A stretch of DNA of 7,133 bases from an uncultured Fretibacterium sp. (GTDB taxonomy: Bacteria; Synergistota; Synergistia; Synergistales; Aminobacteriaceae): assembly GCA_937892105.1 (NCBI GenBank), contig CALAUZ010000244.1, positions 1-7,133 of the forward strand. Reading direction: 5' to 3'. Each line of letters opens with the position of its first letter. Within the stretch, counting starts at the first letter, position 1. Under the pieces are notes generated by a model, which saw nothing but the letters and a program-made list of their open reading frames with translations, was not told the DNA's origin and did no database searches. The translations under genes and the position numbers were made by a program. This document shows, in pieces, positions 6,179-7,133 of this stretch.

Positions 6179-6751
6179 TTATACGATTTCTTCTCCGCTG
6201 TAAGGAGACATTGAATATATGCCAGGAAGATCCGTAATGAGTGTGTCGGAATGCCCGCGAATTGCCCCGTCCTTTCTGTCAACTGTAACGCCCGGAAAAT
6301 TCCCTACCCTTCGGTTTGCTCCTGTAAGTTGGTTAAAGAGAGTAGTTTTCCCTGAGTTCTGGTTTCCAGCGAGAGCAAATGTGAGGGTTGTACCTTCCGG
6401 CAAAGGTTCACCTTCCCCCTTGATGTGATACTTGCCTTCCTCGCCGAGACCTGGGTGTTCGATGACAGTAACTTCGTGAAGAGCTGAGATGAAACGTTCA
6501 GCGTTATCGGTATCTTTTGCTGGTTTGACGGTAATGCGTCCTGCGTCTTCAGCCCTGAGAGTAAGTTCGTAATCATGTATCCTGAACTCCAGAGGGTCGC
6601 CCATAGGTGCCGGGCGTATCATTTTGACTTTTGCGCCTGGAATTATTCCCATGTCGAGAAGGTGCTGACGGAGGCTTCCTGTTCCTCCTACGGTGTCAAC
6701 AATCGCGCTCTCATTGATTTTCATATCTCTGAGAGTTAGTGTTTCATTCAT
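6179..6751 (-). CDS. feoA: FeoA domain plus start of the FeoB G domain (first fragment)
   Basis: This 190-codon frame keeps an intact FeoA-like SH3 domain at about residues 3-76 (LRDMKINESAIVDTVGGTGS, then LLDMGIIPGAKVKMIRPAPMGDP and a closing AGRITVKP), a linker of about 45 residues, and the first half of a FeoB GTPase: G1 GNQNSGKT at 129-136, the G2 threonine in PGVTVD (Thr156), and G3 DLPG at 174-177. It ends at the in-frame TAA. The ATG at 6751 has a GGGGGAA site about eight bases upstream (near 6765-6759). If translated alone it could yield a working FeoA domain but no complete GTPase, since G4 and G5 lie beyond the stop. Confidence 0.75.
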   Translation of the reverse strand: MNETLTLRDMKINESAIVDTVGGTGSLRQHLLDMGIIPGAKVKMIRPAPMGDPLEFRIHDYELTLRAEDAGRITVKPAKDTDNAERFISALHEVTVIEHPGLGEEGKYHIKGEGEPLPEGTTLTFALAGNQNSGKTTLFNQLTGANRRVGNFPGVTVDRKDGAIRGHSDTLITDLPGIYSMSPYSGEEIV

Positions 6752-6782
6752 AGTTTTGTTCCCCCAAAATTTTTATGCATGA

Positions 6783-6788
6783 ATTATA
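6783..6788 (-). promoter_or_regulatory. -10 element of a probable feoAB promoter
   Basis: A perfect TATAAT on the minus strand lies 32 bases upstream of the feoA ATG, putting transcription start near 6776 and leaving room for the GGGGGAA site. The sequence 16-18 bases further upstream (CGTAAT/TCGTAA) is a poor -35, so an activator may be needed or the promoter may be weak. I see no convincing Fur box. The remainder of 6789-6906 is AT-rich and shows no gene. Confidence 0.5.
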
Positions 6789-6906
6789 GCGTTAATGTCT
6801 GCAAAATTACGATGATGAAAAAGCAAAACATATTTAAGAGGGCAAACATCTGCACAAGGGAGTACGTTCCTTTATAGCAAGTGGGAGATGAATTGCGAGT
6901 TTTAGG

Positions 6907-7133
6907 TTAAATTCCGGCGTTTATGATGAGCCGCCGACACATTAAGCAGGGTTCAGCGTAATAAATTGTGCTTCCGTCATCTTCTTTACCAGCAAGATAA
7001 AGTGTTGAACCCAGCATGTCTCTTCTTGATGCTGAAATGATTGCATTTGCCTCCGCGTGAACTGATGAGCACAACTCGAAACGCTCTCCATGCGGAACTT
7101 GTAACAGCTCTCGTTTGCAAATTCCTACGTCAC
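6907..7133 (-). CDS. dCMP deaminase family protein, C-terminal part (short C-terminus)
   Basis: The 74 visible codons match zinc-dependent cytidine/deoxycytidylate deaminases, most likely a dCMP deaminase that supplies dUMP for thymidylate synthesis. The zinc motif HAEANAI (His25-Ala-Glu of the visible part) supplies the histidine ligand and proton-shuttling glutamate, and PCLMC (61-65) supplies the two cysteines. Upstream of them GERFELCSSV is also typical. The insert GKEDDGSTIYYA between the strand TLYL and PCxxC is seen in one dCMP deaminase subgroup. The protein stops at LIINAGI-TAA. Relatives usually continue past NAGI with another strand and roughly 25-30 residues, so the C-terminus may be truncated. 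The gene runs off the right edge, so its start cannot be seen. Confidence 0.85.
   Translation of the reverse strand, partial: DVGICKRELLQVPHGERFELCSSVHAEANAIISASRRDMLGSTLYLAGKEDDGSTIYYAEPCLMCRRLIINAGI

Larger units (their letters stand above)
4393..6751 (-). pseudogene. feoB: feoA-feoB fusion, Fe(II) transporter, broken by a stop and a frameshift
   Basis: The whole locus corresponds to one FeoA-FeoB fusion protein of about 785 residues: a FeoA SH3-like domain, a G-protein domain, and the polytopic FeoB membrane domain that imports ferrous iron under anoxic conditions. Homology is continuous, but the reading frame is not. An in-frame TAA (6181-6179) falls after DLPGIYSMSPYSGEEIV, where family members continue with a Ser or Thr and then RNFILDEKP. 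A second break near 5676-5690 shifts the frame by +1. The total length, 2359 bases, is one more than a multiple of three, fitting a single inserted base. Dropping one T from the TTT at 5682-5680 would give LEHIIIQMEHERGLD, a natural-looking join. Each piece keeps its motifs, so the damage is recent or is a sequencing error. Confidence 0.85.

Noticed and set aside
6783..6796. Possible Fur-type operator overlapping the feoAB -10 (ATTA-N6-TAAT)
   Set aside because: The arms are only four AT bases long and there is no GATAAT-style repeat; too weak to call.
6795..6806. 12-base match ATGTCTGCAAAA shared between the leaders of feoAB and udp (also at 4252-4263)
   Set aside because: A 12-base coincidence is expected about once in a window of this length, and the match does not extend.
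6832..6860. Hairpin-like AAGG-CCTT stretch after the deaminase
   Set aside because: The stem is only about four pairs with no following T run on the minus strand, so it is not a convincing terminator.

Overview
The window looks like chromosomal DNA of an anaerobic bacterium. Every gene I can support lies on the minus strand, so the genes are read from high to low coordinates. An S1-domain protein of the YabR type followed directly by a DUF501 protein, plus a Firmicutes-like uridine phosphorylase and a Mrp-type ATPase with N-terminal cysteines, fits best with Synergistota or a related anaerobic lineage. That placement is an inference from gene content and remembered family resemblance, not a measured phylogeny.

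In transcription order the layout is as follows. (1) 7133-6907 is the 3' part of a dCMP-deaminase-type gene that runs off the window edge and stops earlier than the family usually does. (2) 6751-4393 is a fused feoA-feoB ferrous iron transporter. It carries two separate lesions: an in-frame TAA inside the GTPase domain (6179-6181) and a +1 frameshift just before the membrane part (about 5676-5690). As given, the sequence encodes a broken transporter; whether this is real decay or sequence error cannot be settled here. (3) 4236-2654 holds a uridine phosphorylase gene and a Mrp/NBP35 ATPase gene five bases apart, ended by a strong intrinsic terminator at 2572-2613. (4) A near-consensus promoter at 2508-2537 starts a second operon: an unrecognised 184-residue protein, an unrecognised very basic 195-residue protein (overlapping TAATG junction), a YabR-like S1 RNA-binding protein, and a DUF501 protein whose first codons overlap a perfect terminator hairpin. 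(5) At 1-144 is the end of an IS256-family insertion sequence with the first 31 codons of its transposase; it begins 77 bases past the DUF501 stop.

Functionally, the window joins nucleotide metabolism (dCMP deaminase, uridine phosphorylase), iron (FeoAB uptake, Fe-S carrier Mrp) and a probable RNA-associated operon. The operon with the two unknown proteins is the most plausible place for undescribed biology. I did not find a defence system, CRISPR array, rRNA or tRNA gene. The non-coding gaps (145-221, 2478-2653, 4237-4392, 6752-6906) are all shorter than 300 bases and hold mainly promoters, hairpins and ribosome binding sites.
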